A stretch of 64,000 nt of DNA, from positions 194,501-258,500 of the forward strand of contig JAFREQ010000158.1 of the NCBI GenBank assembly GCA_025331565.1, written 5' to 3'. The position numbers were made by a program, and so were the translations under genes. The notes under the pieces are model-generated. The model searched no databases, had not been told where the DNA came from, and saw only the letters and a program-made list of their open reading frames with translations. Below, in pieces: positions 61,601 through 64,000 of the stretch; position 1 is the first letter of the stretch, and every line of letters starts with the position of its first letter. This DNA comes from Holacanthus passer (Eukaryota; Chordata; Actinopteri; Pomacanthidae).

Positions 61601-63958
61601 TAATGTTTTTTAGATAGTTGTTTAATTCATGTTAAGAATATCTCTGAATTTATAAATGCTATTTATTTTGTTGAGTGAAATACTCTCAAAAGTGCACTGA
61701 TAAGTCTTAAAACACATATAAGGTTAAAACAGTATGGGAACAGGTGAAAACATAGATTATTAAAATTGATGAGATTTCATTCATTGAAATAGATATAGAA
61801 TATAAGTGCTTTGTGATGATTTATACTGATTTGCTCTGTACTGTATGTGCAGACTGGTTTTTTCTTTTGACTGGATTAGAGGCTCGGATTAAGGTTCTAC
61901 TGAACGCGCTGGCGAGCCAGACCCAGTGAGAACTTGAAGATGGACGTTTGAAGCGTGTGGCCAGCTGTTTCAACCTTCATTAGAAAGACTCCTTCCTGCT
62001 GATATCACAGGATTTCCAGATAAGGAACAACCATCATTACAAACATTTATCCTAGAGAGAGAAACACACAAACAAAATTATGACACTAGAAGGGAACACA
62101 ACCCAAAGGAATCTCTGAGGGAGACATTAAGGACATTTTATATTCTATTTTGCTACTTTGTTTTCTATCCAAAGGACTCTATCTTATTTTTGGGGTTTCT
62201 AAATTTGGTATTGTATTGTTTTTACAGTTGTTTTTGTTAAATTGTAATAAGCCTACCAGCTGTTGTTAAATTGCAAATATATCTCCTTCCTTTACTCACT
62301 CCTCCAGAACCTAGTTAACTACCTAGCTTTGCAATTGGTCCAAATCAAAGTGCTACAACCACCTAAGAGTTTCCTCATGGACTCCGACCACACTTTGTAG
62401 AACCTCATAATAGTTTGTTAAAGAATACATTTACTCATTTACACTCCACAGAACAAATCCTGGAGTCAAGATCACCTGAACTCTTTAAAGGAATTAAAGA
62501 ATCTCCTTTTAAAACTCTAGAACTTTCTGAAACCACCTGACCTTTTCTTAAGGTCTCCTAAAGCCTTTAAAAGAACCATGGAACCCACTCACTGGGCTTT
62601 GGAACCCTGTTGGAACACCTGGAACCTCCTACATTGTTTTCAAACCCTCCTAACTCCAATTAGAAGCTCTGAACCTTTATCAACTTCTGCTGAACCCTTT
62701 ATGGGAACCTTAGAACCACCACTAGAACCCCTGGATCCTCCTGATGGATGTTAGTTCCATGACCATGAGTCTTACCTGCTTCAGCCAGTGCTGCTCTCAT
62801 CTCATGACTGCTCATCGTACCAGAACCGTCTGAGTCGTGACTCTTAAAGATCTCCTACAAAGAAGAAGAAGAAGCTTTTTAATAGAGTAAATGTACTTAG
62901 TTACATCCTCCACTACAAGTAACTGAGTGGTTACTGTGGCAGTCTGTCCTCGAGTCTATGAGCAAGGCATCGAGCTCAGACTCAAAGTAACCATCAGGTT
63001 TGTTTGTTCTCACCAGATATTTCTGCATCTTCATCCACAGACAGTGAAACTCGAGCAGCCCCAGTTTGCTGCTGCCGTCGGTCTGAACACCAGTCAAAGA
63101 CTCGAACCTCAGCACTGAGCGTCAGAGCTACTCCCTCATCATCAGTAGTCTGTGATTCAGTTCATTTCAAGATTCTTTTAACAATCCAAACCCTCCAAGT
63201 ATCCAGATTACTGTGAAGTAACTGAATATGTATGTGTATTATCTGTCTGCATCCTGTTCTTTCCTGTCATTTTACTACATGACTGTACAACCTGTTTGCA
63301 TTACACCTTATTTTATCACCACTGTACAGCAGACGACTTCTATTTTATTTTACTATTTTATGTCTTAGATTCTCTTTTTTTCATTGATCTTTTTCTACAT
63401 ATTGTGTATATAGACATATTTCAGAGTTGTTCAATGTGACTCTTGTTCAAATAAAGAACTTGAAACTTGAAGAAGGAAAAGCAGCAAATCTTTACGTGAG
63501 AATCTAGAACCATTTACAGTTGAAAAATGACTCATGATTAATCAGCACTAATTTCCCTGTTGCTGGTTGAAGGATACATCCAGCAGGCTGATGATGTCGC
63601 GGCAGGTCTGCAGACTGAAGCCATCGGTCTTTACATCAGATCCTTCAGAGAAACAGCACACAGGTCAGTTCACACAGTATCACTGATGTTATTCCAGGCT
63701 CATTTTTAAATGTGAGAGAGAGATTGAGAATCTCACTGAACTGTACAAAGACAATCTGTTCAATCTGTTTTCAATAGAGAACAAAAATGTGGATAATTGA
63801 TGTCATGCAAGCAAAATGAGGATTAGTCATTAAAACATAAATACTCTTAAAACTGTAAAGTCCTTGTTCTGTTGAATCTGCGATGTTTAACTGTTCTTAC
63901 TGTGAGTGATCACTTTGTCCAAAATCTGCTGCAGCTCGAAGGCAGAAATTTCAGCATC
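58678..63958 (-). CDS. second conventional calpain, 3' half only (cut by window edge)
   Basis: Seven exons in transcript order: 63958-63901, 63642-63578, 63082-63014, 62854-62776, 59514-59398, 58842-58784, 58701-58678. They correspond one to one with exons 15-21 of the neighbouring calpain, with identical lengths and phases (58, 65, 69, 79, 117, 59, 24 nt), and encode the penta-EF-hand domain: AEISAFELQQIL, TDGSSKLGLLEF, HDSDGSGTMSSHEMR, NLAVDFDCFIGCLIRLEML, LDKKNQGTIQLDL, ending WLCLAIN. The calcium loop SHDSDGSG is canonical; the last one (LDKKNQGT) has lost acidic ligands, as expected for the dimerisation hand. The protease core lies beyond 64,000. It could be capn8, capn2 or capn1-type; the fragment cannot decide. 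Confidence 0.93.
59625..62750. repeat. degenerate GAACC-rich array split into three blocks
   Basis: Blocks at about 59,625-59,690, 60,885-61,100 and 62,440-62,750 are dense in GGAACC, TAGAACC and AAACCT at roughly 10-20-bp spacing (for example AACCATGGAACCCACT, GGAACACCTGGAACCTCC). The sequence between the blocks lacks the motif. All lie in the intron between the 62776 and 59514 exons of the second calpain. Confidence 0.5.
61150..62110 (+). other. unexplained CpG-rich segment with first-exon-like splice signals
   Basis: A CpG-rich block (61,150-61,260; GAGCGCGCGCAGAG) runs to a strong donor at GATGCTCCG|GTGAGTTAC (about 61,405). An acceptor TTGACTGGATTAG| near 61,880 opens a segment with GCGCTGGCGAGCCAGACCC. 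It could be a noncoding RNA promoter or the 5' part of an LTR-type element (the last motif is reminiscent of a primer-binding region). No protein domain is seen. Confidence 0.3.
63180..63475. repeat. possible retroelement 3' tail
   Basis: A T/A-rich segment closes with CAAATAAAGAACTTGAAACTTGAAG, a poly(A)-signal-like motif followed by a short (ACTTGAA)n repeat, as at 46,670-46,688. No coding part is seen. It lies between two exons of the second calpain. Confidence 0.4.
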
Positions 63959-64000
63959 CTGTTAAAACAGAGTGAAATAAAACGTGACATGTTTGATTTA

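Overview
This is nuclear DNA from a bony fish, most likely an advanced teleost. Evidence: long genes split into many short GT..AG introns, dense CA/TG microsatellites, L1-, L2- and Rex-like LINE pieces, a dead Tc1 transposon, and coding sequences closest (from memory) to vertebrate EOLA1, ALG13, AARS2 and conventional calpains. No bacterial, organellar or CRISPR features are seen. Gene models were built by hand from reading frame, splice sites and codon phase at every junction; no database search was possible.

Layout. 1-2,980: AT-rich, no gene. 2,990-4,854 (+): an EOLA1-type ASCH-domain gene. 5,340-19,930 (-): a 25-exon gene for the OTU/Tudor/proline-rich half of ALG13, without the glycosyltransferase domain that human ALG13 also carries. 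20,160-23,712: a repeat-rich insert holding a three-exon relic gene with in-frame stops. 24,703-35,479 (+): mitochondrial alanyl-tRNA synthetase aars2, 22 exons, 984 codons. 35,699-57,408 (-): a complete conventional calpain, 21 exons, 701 codons. 58,576-64,000 (-): the 3' half of a second calpain, cut by the window edge, in tandem with the first.

EOLA1 and alg13 converge tail to tail, as do aars2 and the first calpain (about 220 bp between poly(A) signals). The genes do not form a pathway: they cover an RNA-binding-type small protein, a Tudor/OTU protein, mitochondrial translation, and calcium-dependent proteolysis.

The points most worth a second look are: a serine at the OTU nucleophile position of the ALG13-like protein; a one-base frame break in one of its exons; a regular placement of TG/CA microsatellites at splice sites of two genes on opposite strands; a 3.66-kb minisatellite of 19-20-bp units in a calpain intron; and the relic gene bounded by short inverted ends.
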